Below, piece after piece: positions 55,786 to 64,000 of a stretch of DNA of 64,000 bases (its first letter is position 1; every line of letters starts with the position of its first letter). A model generated the notes under the pieces. That model did no database searches, was not told where the DNA came from, and saw nothing but the letters and a program-made list of their open reading frames with translations. Origin of the DNA: Paenibacillus donghaensis (lineage in GTDB: Bacteria > Bacillota > Bacilli > Paenibacillales > Paenibacillaceae); the NCBI RefSeq assembly GCF_002192415.1, contig NZ_CP021780.1:558001-622000 (forward strand), written 5' to 3'. A program made the position numbers and the translations under genes.

Positions 55786-56331
55786 CTAAAAATTCCGCTC
55801 TAACAAAATCCCCAGCTGTTCTGCCACGAACTCAGGCGATCGATGTATTTCATCAGTGAAATAAGATTCAACTATCCCCACAATAGCTGCGCCAAAAAAT
55901 TTAACAATAATATCTCCACTTAATCCTTGGTTTGTACCTCTGCTGATGTCTACTTCGCCCTTTAATTCTTCAATGACAAAGGATAGGAAGCGACTACGAA
56001 AAGAAAGGGCGCCTTTGCTAGCTAACATCATTGAAAAAAATGAATAATTTTGTTCAAAGTATTCAAACCAAATTAGATTCGCATCTATAAAGCTTAATTC
56101 TGCTGCCGTTTCGCAGAGTCTTCCTAACTCACTTATATGCTCTTCAATGAGCTTATCCAGCAGATCGAACTTATCCAGATAGTGATGATAAACGGTTCTG
56201 CGTCCAACATTTGCTCTGTCAGCGATGTCTTGTATCGTAATATGGTCGAAGTTTGTTTCCGACATCAGTTCAATAAACGCTTTTTTAATTGCCTCTTGGG
56301 TTTTGAGTATTCTTCTATCGACTACAGACAT
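55786..56331 (-). CDS. TetR-family regulator
   Basis: A 181-residue repressor. The helix-turn-helix is HITIQDIADRANVGRRTVYH followed by HYLDKFDLL; the C-terminal ligand domain is of the TetR_C_7-like type found in YhgD/DhaS-like proteins. The frame extends to 56472, but GGTGAT before the ATG at 56331 and the family N-terminus (VDRRILKTQEAIKKAF) favour the shorter form. It is divergent from the SDR gene at 56546 and probably represses it. Confidence 0.88.
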   Translation of the reverse strand: MSVVDRRILKTQEAIKKAFIELMSETNFDHITIQDIADRANVGRRTVYHHYLDKFDLLDKLIEEHISELGRLCETAAELSFIDANLIWFEYFEQNYSFFSMMLASKGALSFRSRFLSFVIEELKGEVDISRGTNQGLSGDIIVKFFGAAIVGIVESYFTDEIHRSPEFVAEQLGILLERNF

Positions 56332-56545
56332 TATGAAATCACCAGGCTTTCTTGAGAATAAATAGACGGATGTATTTGAATTGTACAATACGGCACGAAC
56401 CGTAGTCTTTTGGTTATTGCAGATATCCTGTTTACATCTTATATTATACACAGGTGTGCGATATTGCATCAAGATGTTATATCCAAGCGTGTTAAATAAA
56501 TATCATTGGTAAAACTACTTTTAAAAACGAAAGGATGTATTTCAC

Positions 56546-57292
56546 ATGTCGAATATTCAAGATAAAGTTGTCATTATTACAGGTGCCTCCAGCGGGATTG
56601 GGGAAGCCACTGCGAAGGAGCTTGCGTCTAAAGGTGCAAAGCTTGTGCTGGCTGCCCGCCGTGAGGATCGCTTGCAGAAGCTGCAAGCAGAAAGCGAAAA
56701 AAGTGGAGGCAAAGCCGTCTACAAAGTGACGGATGTGACCTCGCGTGAGCAAATGGAAGAGCTAGCCGCCTATGCGCTTGAAAAGTTTGAGAAAATTGAT
56801 GTATTAGTTAACAACGCGGGAATCATGCCACAAGCTTTTATGTTTAAGAAAATGGTTGATGAATGGGATCAGATGATTGACGTCAACATCAAAGGGGTTT
56901 TGTATGCTATTGCTGCGGTACTCCCGTCGATGAGAGAACGTAAATCAGGTCATATTATTAATCTTTCTTCGGTAGCCGGTCATAACATTTACCCAGGCGG
57001 AACGGTATATTGTGGCACTAAATTTGCAGTGAAGGCAATCTCTGAAGGGTTGCGTCAAGAAGAAGCCATCAGCGGTACCAATATCCGTGTTACGAATGTT
57101 TCTCCAGGGGCTGTAAGCAGCGAGCTGGTAGAAACAACCTCAGATGCGGAAACCAAAGCGGGTCTCAATGAATTTTACAAAGTAGCCATTGAAGCTGACA
57201 GCATTGCTCGTGCCATTGCCTTTGCAGTTGAGCAGCCATCCGATGTAGGAATCAATGAAATGATTATTCGTCCAACCGTTCAAGTTGGTTAA
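56546..57292 (+). CDS. Short-chain dehydrogenase/reductase
   Basis: A 248-residue classical SDR using NAD(P)H. Motifs: TGASSGIG (12-19), NNAG (89-92), Ser141/142, and Tyr155-x3-Lys159 (YCGTK). AAAGGATG precedes the ATG. Substrate unknown. Its first 60 codons are duplicated at 58905. It starts a small redox cluster (SDR, DHFR-like reductase, aldo/keto reductase). Confidence 0.93.
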   Translation: MSNIQDKVVIITGASSGIGEATAKELASKGAKLVLAARREDRLQKLQAESEKSGGKAVYKVTDVTSREQMEELAAYALEKFEKIDVLVNNAGIMPQAFMFKKMVDEWDQMIDVNIKGVLYAIAAVLPSMRERKSGHIINLSSVAGHNIYPGGTVYCGTKFAVKAISEGLRQEEAISGTNIRVTNVSPGAVSSELVETTSDAETKAGLNEFYKVAIEADSIARAIAFAVEQPSDVGINEMIIRPTVQVG

Positions 57293-57343
57293 TTCTATAT
57301 ATTTTTTTGCCTCAGTAAAGACAACTTTTATGGAGGTTATATG

Positions 57344-58084
57344 ATGAGCAATCAAACTAATTCAAAAACTGTCAATCGGCCTTATATCGTGTGTCATATG
57401 ATGACGTCCTTAAATGGTAAAATTACAGGTCCATTTATGCAATTACCTGAAACAAGAATTGTCGACGAGGAATATGAACGCACCAATGAAACGTATCATC
57501 CGCATGCATGGTTGTGTGGCCGTGTCACGATGGAAGAAAATTTTACTCGGGGTCATAAACCCGAACTCGATGAGAATGTCCCTATTTATTCAAGGACAGA
57601 TTATGTTGCAAAGCCAAATGCAGAGATGTATATTGTCTCCGTTGATCCTTCTGGCAAATTAGGATGGACACAAAATTATGTAGATTACATGTCAAGACCA
57701 AGAGCGCACATTATTGAGGTGCTCACGAATAAGGTGACTGATGCTTATATCACATATTTGCGTAAATACGAAATTTCATACATTTTTGCTGGTGAAGATA
57801 GCTTGAATTGTACGTTAGCTGCTGAAAAACTAAAATCATTATTTGATATTGAGGTACTGATGTTGTCGGGTGGCGGTTTTATTAACTGGTCATTTTTACA
57901 GGAAGATATAGTAGATGAATTAAGCATCGTCATGATACCAGTTACTGATGGGGAAACGGATACAGTGACTTTGTTTGAGAAGGCGGATTATTTGCCGTCA
58001 AAAGCGCCTGTAGCATTTTCACTCAAAAGTGTCGAGGCCACTGAGGGAGATGGCGTCTGGCTCAGATATATTGTAAAGAATTAG
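57344..58084 (+). CDS. RibD C-terminal / dihydrofolate-reductase-like protein
   Basis: A 246-residue protein of the RibD_C family (RPYIVCHMMTSLNGKITGPF; LMLSGGGFINWSFLQEDIVD). It resembles YwjB/RibD-type reductases but lacks the deaminase domain; substrate unknown. GGAGG fits the second ATG (57344) better than the first (57341). It follows the SDR gene by about 50 nt, so the two probably form an operon. Confidence 0.88.
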   Translation: MSNQTNSKTVNRPYIVCHMMTSLNGKITGPFMQLPETRIVDEEYERTNETYHPHAWLCGRVTMEENFTRGHKPELDENVPIYSRTDYVAKPNAEMYIVSVDPSGKLGWTQNYVDYMSRPRAHIIEVLTNKVTDAYITYLRKYEISYIFAGEDSLNCTLAAEKLKSLFDIEVLMLSGGGFINWSFLQEDIVDELSIVMIPVTDGETDTVTLFEKADYLPSKAPVAFSLKSVEATEGDGVWLRYIVKN

Positions 58085-58138
58085 TCGGCTAGACAAGCGT
58101 CCATTAGAAAAGTATTCTAACAGTTTTAAATATCATGA

Positions 58139-58810
58139 ATGAACAACAAGCCCGTAGTTAAAACTAAAAAACAAAAAGAGAGGTTTAAAATAATAACACA
58201 GACAGGCAACTATATTTTTAACTTAAGCGATAAGGTAACAAGAAAACTAATTTCATTCAATAACAGATTTGGAATCAAAATTGCGGCAGATCTCTACATG
58301 CCAAAAGACTTTGATGAGTCAAAGAAACACGCAGCTGTTATTATAGGCGCTCCTTATTGCGGTGTTAAAGAGCAGGGACCGGGTGTTTATGCAAATAACC
58401 TGGCAGAGCACTTACATTTGATCCATCGTATAACGGGTACAGCAGTGGAGAGCCGCGTCACCTTGCTTCCCCTGAACTATTTGTAGAAGATTTCAGTGCA
58501 GCCGGCTTTCAGGAATCAATGACCGAAGAAGATCGCAATAGTATGCTCGACGCAATTGCCGAGCAGCGCTACGCAGACTTTGAAGTGAATCAGCCAGCGC
58601 TGAGTCCCCGAGGAGCAACTATCGGATTTGACGAGAATACTGACCCTATCGGTCGTGAGTTTGGTGAATTTTATTCCACCCCTCGTGGATATCACCCGAA
58701 CTCAATTACTCAATTTACCATTACAAGCAGCATGGCATTTATGAACTTTCTTCTGCTTACGTATATTAAATCAATTTCACCGCGTTTGATTCGGACATCA
58801 GTTCAATAAA
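58139..58810 (+). pseudogene. Alpha/beta-hydrolase (dienelactone-hydrolase-like), broken
   Basis: The first part (RFGIKIAADLYMPKDFDESK; HAAVIIGAPYCGVKEQGPGV) is a normal N-terminus. Near 58430 the frame shifts to NGYSSGEPRHLASPELFVED then to FSAAGFQESMTEEDRNSMLD and on to YHPNSITQFTITSS; the central part with the nucleophile elbow is deleted. At 58794 it runs into a duplicated TetR fragment, so the C-terminal His region is lost. Confidence 0.8.
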
Positions 58811-59085
58811 CGCTTTTTTAATTGCTTCTTGAGATTTGAGTATTCTTCTATCCACTATAAAGATCATTGGCAAAACTATTTAAAAACGAAAGAATGTATT
58901 TCACATGTCGAATATTCAAGATAAAGTTGTCATTATTACAGGTGCCTCCAGCGGGATTGGGGAAGCCACTGCGAAGGAGCTTGCGTCTAAAGGTGCGAAG
59001 CTTGTGCTGGCTGCCCGCCGTGAGGATCGCTTGCAGAAGCTGCAAGCAAAAATCGAAAAAAGTGGAGGCAAAGCCGTCTACAAAG
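58794..59085. repeat. Rearranged duplicate of the TetR/SDR junction
   Basis: 58794-58857 copies 56261-56324 (TetR 5' coding end), and 58861-59085 copies about 56500-56726 (leader and first 60 codons of the SDR) with few changes. The 175 bp in between in the parent, including the TetR start codon, are missing. Confidence 0.85.
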
Positions 59086-59120
59086 TAACACTCCGGCTAT
59101 CTCGAGGACGGATTACGTAG
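58905..59120 (+). pseudogene. Truncated SDR copy
   Basis: Begins exactly like the SDR at 56546 and stays nearly identical for 60 codons to KAVYKV, then runs into unrelated sequence (TLRLSRGRIT) and stops. It keeps the coenzyme motif TGASSGIG but has no catalytic Tyr-Lys. Confidence 0.9.
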
Positions 59121-59396
59121 CCCAAAAAGTGGCTAGACCTATGCGGTAGCAGTAGATCCCTATGGAAAATAAGGATGGACAACAAACAGCATTTCAAAAG
59201 GGGAGCAGGTTCAAACGGGCGATCATCTCGTAGAGGTACTTACCGATGATGAGGTACTGCTGGAAGGTGGAGGCTTTATAAACGGCTCCCTTTTGAGCGA
59301 GGGGATCATTGATGAGTTGAGCCGGGTTTTAGTCCCGATTGCAGATGGTGCATCGAACTCCGTCACCCTATTTGAGATAACAAAAAAATTAATTTG
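59086..59396 (+). pseudogene. RibD_C-like reductase fragment, distinct from the intact copy
   Basis: Across shifted frames the text reads LEDGLRSPKSG, TYAVAVDPYGK, GWTTNSISKG, GDHLVEVLTDDEVLLEGGGF and INGSLLSEGIIDEL. This is the same family as 57344-58084 but a different sequence (for example INGSLLSEG versus INWSFLQED), with the N-terminus and a middle part missing. Confidence 0.75.
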
Positions 59397-59409
59397 TTGG
59401 AGGTAAATA

Positions 59410-60393
59410 ATGGAACACGGTACAGTGGGGAAAACAGGCATTAACGTCTCAAGTCTATGTTTCGGTACAATGTCTTTTGGTGCCACTGCGGATGAAGAAA
59501 CATCCAAAGCTATGTATAACCGTTGCCGGGAAGCAGGTATCAACTTCTTCGATACAGCCGATGTTTATAGCCGGGGGCGTTCTGAAGAAATTCTGGGAGA
59601 GTGTATTGCGCATGAGCGGGACAACATTGTCCTAACAACAAAAGTGTTTTGGCCGACAAGCGATGATGTCAATGCCAAAGGCTTGTCCAGACGTCACATT
59701 GTGCAAGGTGTTGAAGACAGCTTACGGCGCTTGAAAACGGACTATATTGATTTTTATTTTGTGCATGATTTTGATGAAAGTACGCCAGTAGAAGAAACGC
59801 TGCGTGCCCTGGACGACCTGCAACGGCAAGGCAAGATTCTCTATCCTTCGGTAAGCAATTGGGCAGCTTGGCAAATTGGCAAAGCTTTAGGCATTTCTGC
59901 AAAAGAGCAATTGGCGCGTTTCGAATTAATTCAACCGATGTACAGCCTGGTTAAGCGTCAAGCGGAAGTGGAAATTTTGCCGATGGCGAAATCCGAACAA
60001 ATCGGGGTTATTACTTACAGTCCACTGGGGGCTGGTTTATTAACTGGCAAGTATGGAGTGGACAAACGCCCTGATCAGGGACGTCTTGTCGAGGATGCCC
60101 GCTACGGTGACCGTTACGGTGCTAACGAAGACTTTGTTGTGGCTGAAGAGTTCACCAAGTATGCGCAAGCACATGATGTGAAGCCCGCAACTTTGGCAGT
60201 TGCCTGGGTAATGGCTAACCCTGCTGTTACTGCCCCAATTATTGGAGCACGCAATCTAAACCAATTGGAAGATTCGTTAGCAGCTGCAGATTTTAAAATG
60301 ACACCAGAAATGTATGCTGAAATTTCCCGTTTGTCCAGAACACCTGCACCGGCAACCGATCGTGGAGAGGTACTAACAGGAAAATGGTCATAA
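59410..60393 (+). CDS. Aldo/keto reductase
   Basis: A 327-residue NADPH-dependent reductase with the tetrad Asp48, Tyr53, Lys78 and His119 (FFDTADVY, TTKVF, FVHDF). APIIGARNLNQLEDS is the coenzyme-binding C-terminal element. TTGGAGGT precedes the ATG. It differs from the enzyme at 49008 and is likely a general aldehyde or ketone reductase. No terminator is evident up to 60660. Confidence 0.93.
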   Translation: MEHGTVGKTGINVSSLCFGTMSFGATADEETSKAMYNRCREAGINFFDTADVYSRGRSEEILGECIAHERDNIVLTTKVFWPTSDDVNAKGLSRRHIVQGVEDSLRRLKTDYIDFYFVHDFDESTPVEETLRALDDLQRQGKILYPSVSNWAAWQIGKALGISAKEQLARFELIQPMYSLVKRQAEVEILPMAKSEQIGVITYSPLGAGLLTGKYGVDKRPDQGRLVEDARYGDRYGANEDFVVAEEFTKYAQAHDVKPATLAVAWVMANPAVTAPIIGARNLNQLEDSLAAADFKMTPEMYAEISRLSRTPAPATDRGEVLTGKWS

Positions 60394-60671
60394 GGTGACT
60401 ATAAATCCAGCAAATCCATGATAAGACTCTATATTTGCGCCAATCAAAATGTGTGAACAATGTGGATTTGCAATATGAGCAGGCCGGTTATTGAAGAAGA
60501 CGTAAACGATAAATCTGTGATAACAGCGGCAATATAGATACGAAATTACCTATGCTAATTTGAGGTATTGTTGAGTATCATGACCAGAGCATTTCTGTCG
60601 CAGAGGAAATCTGAGTCTCTGGTTGACTGCTTGAAAATGCTGTCAACAAAACCATAACAAACTCTCCAATA

Positions 60672-60723
60672 GTTACATAAAGGTAACTCTATAATAAAAA
60701 AGCGCCTACTTCCAGTAAGTAAC
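60672..60723 (+). promoter_or_regulatory. HxlR-style operator, copy 1
   Basis: GTTACATAAAGGTAACT (60672-60688) followed by GCCTACTT and AGTAAGTAAC (60704-60723). The same two elements appear at 61378-61419. GTTAC/GGTACC-type dyads with CCTACTT are seen upstream of genes controlled by HxlR proteins. Confidence 0.4.
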
Positions 60724-60782
60724 TATATAACTTATGCTTAATTCAGTGCTAGAAAATTCAATCGGTAAAGGCGGGATTCAGC

Positions 60783-61216
60783 TTGGACAGCAGCTTATGG
60801 GAGCAGATAACGAATTATTTTACAACTGACATGAGTGCTTACTTGCTCTCCGTACAAGAGCACATCTCCATCAGCGTCTTGGCTCTGGCAGTCTCAGCCT
60901 TGATTGGAATCATCCTGGGGTATTTGTGTGCGGAACACAGGATATACGGAAAGTGGATTGTCTAATGAATACTGTTGCCGGACTGAAAGAAGTGCCTGCC
61001 ATTATGCTGGAAACAGCTTATGCGGTGGATCATGTAAGTCTGTCCATTGAGGAGGGGGAGTTCATTACTATTCTGGGCTCCTCGGGCTCCGGCAAAACTA
61101 CATTGCTGAAAATGATTAACCGTCTGTATGAACCGGACGAGGGGAGCATTACGCTTTTTGGAGAAGATATTGCTACCCTGGACCCCGTTACGGTAGATTT
61201 GAGTAAAATTGCATAA
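60783..61216 (+). pseudogene. Osmoprotectant ABC transporter remnants (permease and ATPase joined by deletion)
   Basis: The first frame (TTG 60783, 60 codons) is the N-terminus of an OpuCB-like permease (ISISVLALAVSALIGIILGY). The next frame begins with permease text (NTVAGLKEVPAIMLETAYA) and passes directly into an ATPase N-terminus (VSLSIEEGEFITILGSSGSG then KTTLLKMINRLYEPDEG), stopping after DPVTVDL. The rest of both genes is gone. A Walker A motif is present but no Walker B. Confidence 0.8.
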
Positions 61217-61244
61217 ATCCATGTTTTAAAGCGTGCCCAACTAT

Positions 61245-61318
61245 CAATTGTTAAACAGACTGACGTACGGTGGTGTGAGAGGTAGGCTACCCAACCACTG
61301 GGTAGCCTCCTACTCGAT
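61245..61318 (+). ncRNA. 3' end of a group II intron (partial domain V and domain VI)
   Basis: ACGTACGGTGGTGTGAGAGG, then a hairpin AGGCTACCCA / TGGGTAGCCT (about 61283-61308), then CCTACTCGATT. This series matches the 3' ends of bacterial group II introns. The 5' strand of domain V and all of the reverse transcriptase are missing. It directly abuts the ABC ATPase fragment. Confidence 0.65.
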
Positions 61319-61377
61319 TAACACTATTTGTGGATTTTTTGAATCAAACTTTTGAGCAAAGGAAAAGATAGATAATA

Positions 61378-61419
61378 GTTACAAAAAGGTTCCTATGTAA
61401 CATTAAGGTGCCTACTTAC
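61378..61419 (+). promoter_or_regulatory. HxlR-style operator, copy 2
   Basis: GTTACAAAAAGGTTCCT (61378-61394) then TAACATTAAGGTGCCTACTT (61398-61417). It parallels the arrangement at 60672-60723 and lies about 75 bp before the SnoaL-like gene. Confidence 0.4.
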
Positions 61420-61489
61420 CAACTACCTAAAGTAGATATAAAATTAGTAGAGATTACTGGCTGAAGGGAAATTAGAAAGGAGTTTTATA

Positions 61490-61903
61490 ATGACGAACAA
61501 CAAACAACTGATGTACCGTTTTACGGACTTCATTAATACGGCAAGCAAAGAACTTGCTGAAGAATTGATTGCTCCAGAAGCGGTTTTTTATGTACCGATG
61601 CAAGAAGAGCCAATGAGGGGGCCAGATGGCTACCTCTCAATAATTCATATGATGAGATCTGGTTTTTCGGATATTCAATGGACTGTTAAGGAATTGGTGG
61701 CAGAAGGCGACCTTGTAGCAACACGTTTTGTTATGAAAGGCACACAAGACGGTGTGTTTTTCGGTTTTCCGCCAACGAGTAAAAAAATTGAGGTGAATGC
61801 AATGAATTTTTATCGTTTCTCCAATGGTCAAATTATTGAAGAGTATGGCCAACCTGATATGCTTGGATTGCTGCAACAGTTAGGGGCAATTCCGAAAGCT
61901 TAA
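61490..61903 (+). CDS. SnoaL-like / ester-cyclase-type NTF2-fold protein
   Basis: A 137-residue single-domain protein (APEAVFYVPMQEEPMRGPDG; IQWTVKELVAEGDLVATRFV; IIEEYGQPDMLGLLQQLG) typical of SnoaL-like ester cyclases. Most members have unknown substrates. AAAGGAG precedes the ATG by 8 nt. A perfect terminator follows. Confidence 0.88.
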   Translation: MTNNKQLMYRFTDFINTASKELAEELIAPEAVFYVPMQEEPMRGPDGYLSIIHMMRSGFSDIQWTVKELVAEGDLVATRFVMKGTQDGVFFGFPPTSKKIEVNAMNFYRFSNGQIIEEYGQPDMLGLLQQLGAIPKA

Positions 61904-61942
61904 TTGTTTTTTTCATCACATGAGAAGTGAATGAAGTGCTTC

Positions 61943-61980
61943 TTAACAAAATGCCGCTGAAAAAGCGGCATTTTTGTTAA
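61943..61980 (+). terminator. Terminator after the SnoaL-like gene
   Basis: TTAACAAAATGCCGCT and AGCGGCATTTTTGTTAA form a near-perfect stem around GAAAA, followed by T-rich sequence. The rest of 61981-62262 shows no gene. Confidence 0.88.
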
Positions 61981-62262
61981 GACAGTGCTAGTAGAAGAGA
62001 GCATTGCATTTAATCCCATGAATCTGTACTTGGAAAAGTTTATTAAAAACCATTAACAGCTTCAATGTTCAGAAAGATTAGAGACATCACAATCATCAGG
62101 TTAAAGTTAAGCGTGATTGCCTTTTCAAAAAATAAAAACCATCATATTAAGAGTTATTAAGGGGACATAGATCCCTTTGGTGGCTTTTTTTGTTATGTAA
62201 AAGAAAGCTAACTGAATAGATGTATTTGATCAGCGCATAAACACCTGTTAATTTACACTCTG

Positions 62263-63663
62263 TTAGTTACACTCATCCAAGATTTTCTTTAACATTTCCA
62301 AACCGGCTCTCAATTCTTGCAAAGAGGGAGTAGAGGAAAGGGCTACTCGAAGGAAATTGTCCCCCGTATGGTTTCCACTTAAAAACCGATTGGAATGGAA
62401 TACACGTACCCCTTGTTTCAAAAAGAATTTCTCTGAAGATGTTTCATCCACATCTCTTGCCATAGGAAGCCATCTAAAAAAACTCAGGGGATGTCCTGTT
62501 TTTGATACATCTGGGAAGAATTCATTGAACGTCTTATTAGCCGTTTGGGCCAATTCCTTTTTCATTGCAACAATGGCATTTGCTTTTCCAGACAAAATTA
62601 GTTGGGTAACAATTTCAACATCTAATGAGGATGTCTTGACATTAACGTTATACATTGCCTTCAACATTTTATTTTTGAATGCTTCATGGAAAACTATATA
62701 GGCGACCCGAAGTCCAGAACAAATGGATTTAGCAGTACTGCAGATATAGATGGTTTGCTCAGGCAGAAGCTGATACATAGGCTGACCATAGTGATCAATT
62801 ATTCCTGCAGACAAGAAGGCATGCGTGTCATCTTCAATTAAAATTAATCGGTGCTTTTGAATGATTTGTGCCAACTCAACTTTTCGTTTTTCTGGCATCA
62901 TGATTGTCGTTGGATTCGCACAGGAGGGCATTAAAAATACGCCGTGCAGATTCAATAGGGAACATTGTTCTTCTAGTGACTCAGGCAGCATACCGCATTC
63001 ATCGCCTAAAACAGGAACTAACCTAATACGAAGCATCTTAGAAACTTCAATAAAGTTGGCGTAGGTATATAGGTCAACCGCAATACGATTCCCCGGTTCA
63101 AATAAGGCAAGCAGGGCAATTGTGAGGGCGTTTTGCGCGCCTGAAACGATAGCTACATGCTCAGGAGAGGCATTAATTCCTAACGTCTGCATCCAATTAA
63201 GTGCAGCTAATTTGTGATGAGGAATGCCTGAAGGATCGTTATAATTCAATAACTCCTCGAGATAGCTCTTCTCTACAACGTCTTTGATTACCTCCGTAAC
63301 GAGATCATTTGTCTGCTCGAATGAGGCGACAAAACCGAGATCAATGTATCTGTTCGAATCTCGCTCTTTCGAAATGGTAACGGATCGAGCTGCATTGGCT
63401 GCTACAAAGGTACCATTGCCTGTAACACCATAAATTAGTCCTTTAAGTTCGCATTGTTTATATGCACGTGTAATGGTGGTGAAATTCACATCCAAATAAT
63501 CAGCTAGCTCTCGTTGGGGCGGAAGTTTAGTACCAGGAGCTAAGAATCCATGCGTGATATCATGTTCCAGCAATTGTGCGAGAGAGCGATAAAGGGGACG
63601 TTGTAATTGAGTTTTATCAGGTTTCCATGACATTGGATAATGTTCAAATGAATTAAACGGCAT
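62263..63663 (-). CDS. MocR-type regulator (GntR helix-turn-helix plus aminotransferase domain)
   Basis: A 466-residue PdxR/MocR-family protein. The winged helix is residues 20-85 (YRSLAQLLEHDITHGFLAPG; LPPQRELADYLDVNFTTITR). The fold type I aminotransferase domain follows, with the PLP lysine in CSTAKSICSGLR. It uses PLP as ligand to sense an amine or amino acid. Divergent from azlC at 63773, which it probably controls. GGTGTGAG precedes the ATG. Confidence 0.92.
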   Translation of the reverse strand: MPFNSFEHYPMSWKPDKTQLQRPLYRSLAQLLEHDITHGFLAPGTKLPPQRELADYLDVNFTTITRAYKQCELKGLIYGVTGNGTFVAANAARSVTISKERDSNRYIDLGFVASFEQTNDLVTEVIKDVVEKSYLEELLNYNDPSGIPHHKLAALNWMQTLGINASPEHVAIVSGAQNALTIALLALFEPGNRIAVDLYTYANFIEVSKMLRIRLVPVLGDECGMLPESLEEQCSLLNLHGVFLMPSCANPTTIMMPEKRKVELAQIIQKHRLILIEDDTHAFLSAGIIDHYGQPMYQLLPEQTIYICSTAKSICSGLRVAYIVFHEAFKNKMLKAMYNVNVKTSSLDVEIVTQLILSGKANAIVAMKKELAQTANKTFNEFFPDVSKTGHPLSFFRWLPMARDVDETSSEKFFLKQGVRVFHSNRFLSGNHTGDNFLRVALSSTPSLQELRAGLEMLKKILDECN

Positions 63664-63687
63664 TTACTCACACCTCACAATATTGTA

Positions 63688-63719
63688 ATACATACAATTA
63701 TAACATTGTTTGTATGCAT
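63688..63719. promoter_or_regulatory. Inverted repeat between the MocR gene and azlC
   Basis: ATACATACAA (63688-63697) and TTGTATGCAT (63710-63719) match as an inverted repeat at 9 of 10 positions. It sits in the 109-bp divergent promoter region, a likely MocR operator. Confidence 0.5.
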
Positions 63720-63772
63720 TTTCGTTGCTAAACTAACAAAGAATTTAACTTTACAAGGAGATGCAGCAAATA

Positions 63773-64000
63773 ATGACGCCAAGAAATAAACTTCGGGAAG
63801 CTTTAAAAGCAGCTTTTCCACCTACGATTCCAATTATGGCCGGATTTATGTTTCTAGGGATCGCTTACGGTATATTAATGAACCTTTCCGGATTCAATGC
63901 AATTTATGCTGTACTTATGGCATTACTTATTTTTGCCGGTTCCATGGAATTTGTAGCAGTGAACTTGCTTCTTAGTCCATTTAATCCACTCGGAGCTTTG
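63773..64000 (+). CDS. azlC: AzlC-family branched-chain amino acid exporter, cut by window end
   Basis: The first 76 codons are visible. The text LREALKAAFPPTIPIMAGFM, FLGIAYGILMNLSGF and IFAGSMEFVAVNLLLSPF is typical of AzlC, the large subunit of the AzlCD branched-chain amino acid exporter. AAGGAG lies 12 nt before the ATG at 63773; an in-frame ATG at 63761 abuts it and is less likely. Regulated probably by the divergent MocR protein. Confidence 0.85.
   Translation, partial: MTPRNKLREALKAAFPPTIPIMAGFMFLGIAYGILMNLSGFNAIYAVLMALLIFAGSMEFVAVNLLLSPFNPLGAL

Overview
The window looks like chromosome of a low- to mid-GC Gram-positive bacterium, most probably Paenibacillus or a close relative. The reasons are strong AGGAGG-type ribosome binding sites, TTG and GTG starts, a YesM/YesN-type two-component pair beside a lipoprotein sugar ABC transporter, a CcpA-type cre site, HxlR/MerR/MocR-style regulation, and dispersed intergenic repeats. 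No ribosomal RNA, replication origin or CRISPR array is seen. This assignment is inferred from gene style, not from a marker gene.

Layout. 1-6.6 kb: two MFS transporters, a secreted PAP2 phosphatase with an autotransporter-like tail, a repeat-rich intergenic region and a cardiolipin synthase. 6.7-11.8 kb: a large activase/dehydratase pair of the 2-hydroxyacyl-CoA dehydratase superfamily, the second gene broken by a frameshift in a G-run. 11.8-14.2 kb: a methyltransferase and a lipoprotein of the alkaline-phosphatase superfamily. 14.5-19.1 kb: a pentose-phosphate operon (zwf, transaldolase, gnd) with a divergent LysR regulator. 19.2-22.7 kb: regulator debris, an AraC regulator, and a ThuA plus Gfo/Idh/MocA pair. 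23.2-28.1 kb: a four-gene sugar operon (isomerase, split transketolase, FGGY kinase), whose composition matches a transketolase-type branched-sugar route such as D-apiose catabolism. 28.6-41.9 kb: a YesM/YesN-type two-component system divergent from a carbohydrate operon: binding protein, two permeases, esterase-like hydrolase, beta-phosphoglucomutase-like HAD, DUF5060/DUF4038-type glycosidase, MFS exporter and GH3 enzyme.

41.9-51.3 kb is scrap-rich accessory DNA. It holds a 516-bp non-autonomous insertion with 8-bp target duplications, fragments of AraC, LacI and DUF4038 genes, an intact LacI gene, an XRE/membrane-protein pair, a broken bacteriocin-like ORF, a tRNA-Leu 3' fragment next to a frameshifted integrase and an excisionase-like gene, a MerR-type promoter driving an aldo/keto reductase followed by a dead MerR gene, and the 5' part of a group II intron.

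51.3-64 kb: a beta-glucoside PTS operon (PTS IIBCA, GH1, RpiR) with a cre site, then a small-molecule redox cluster (TetR, SDR, DHFR-like reductase, a second aldo/keto reductase) that contains a rearranged partial duplication, then osmoprotectant ABC remnants fused to a group II intron 3' end, a SnoaL-like protein, and a MocR regulator divergent from an azlC gene cut off by the window end.

The carbohydrate parts appear linked. The AACTAAA-rich motif upstream of the isomerase operon also lies upstream of the LacI gene at 43-44 kb and its decayed DUF4038 glycosidase neighbour. That glycosidase class includes apiosidases (GH140), which fits the pathway guess. All database-level identities here are from recognition of motifs and need a search to confirm.
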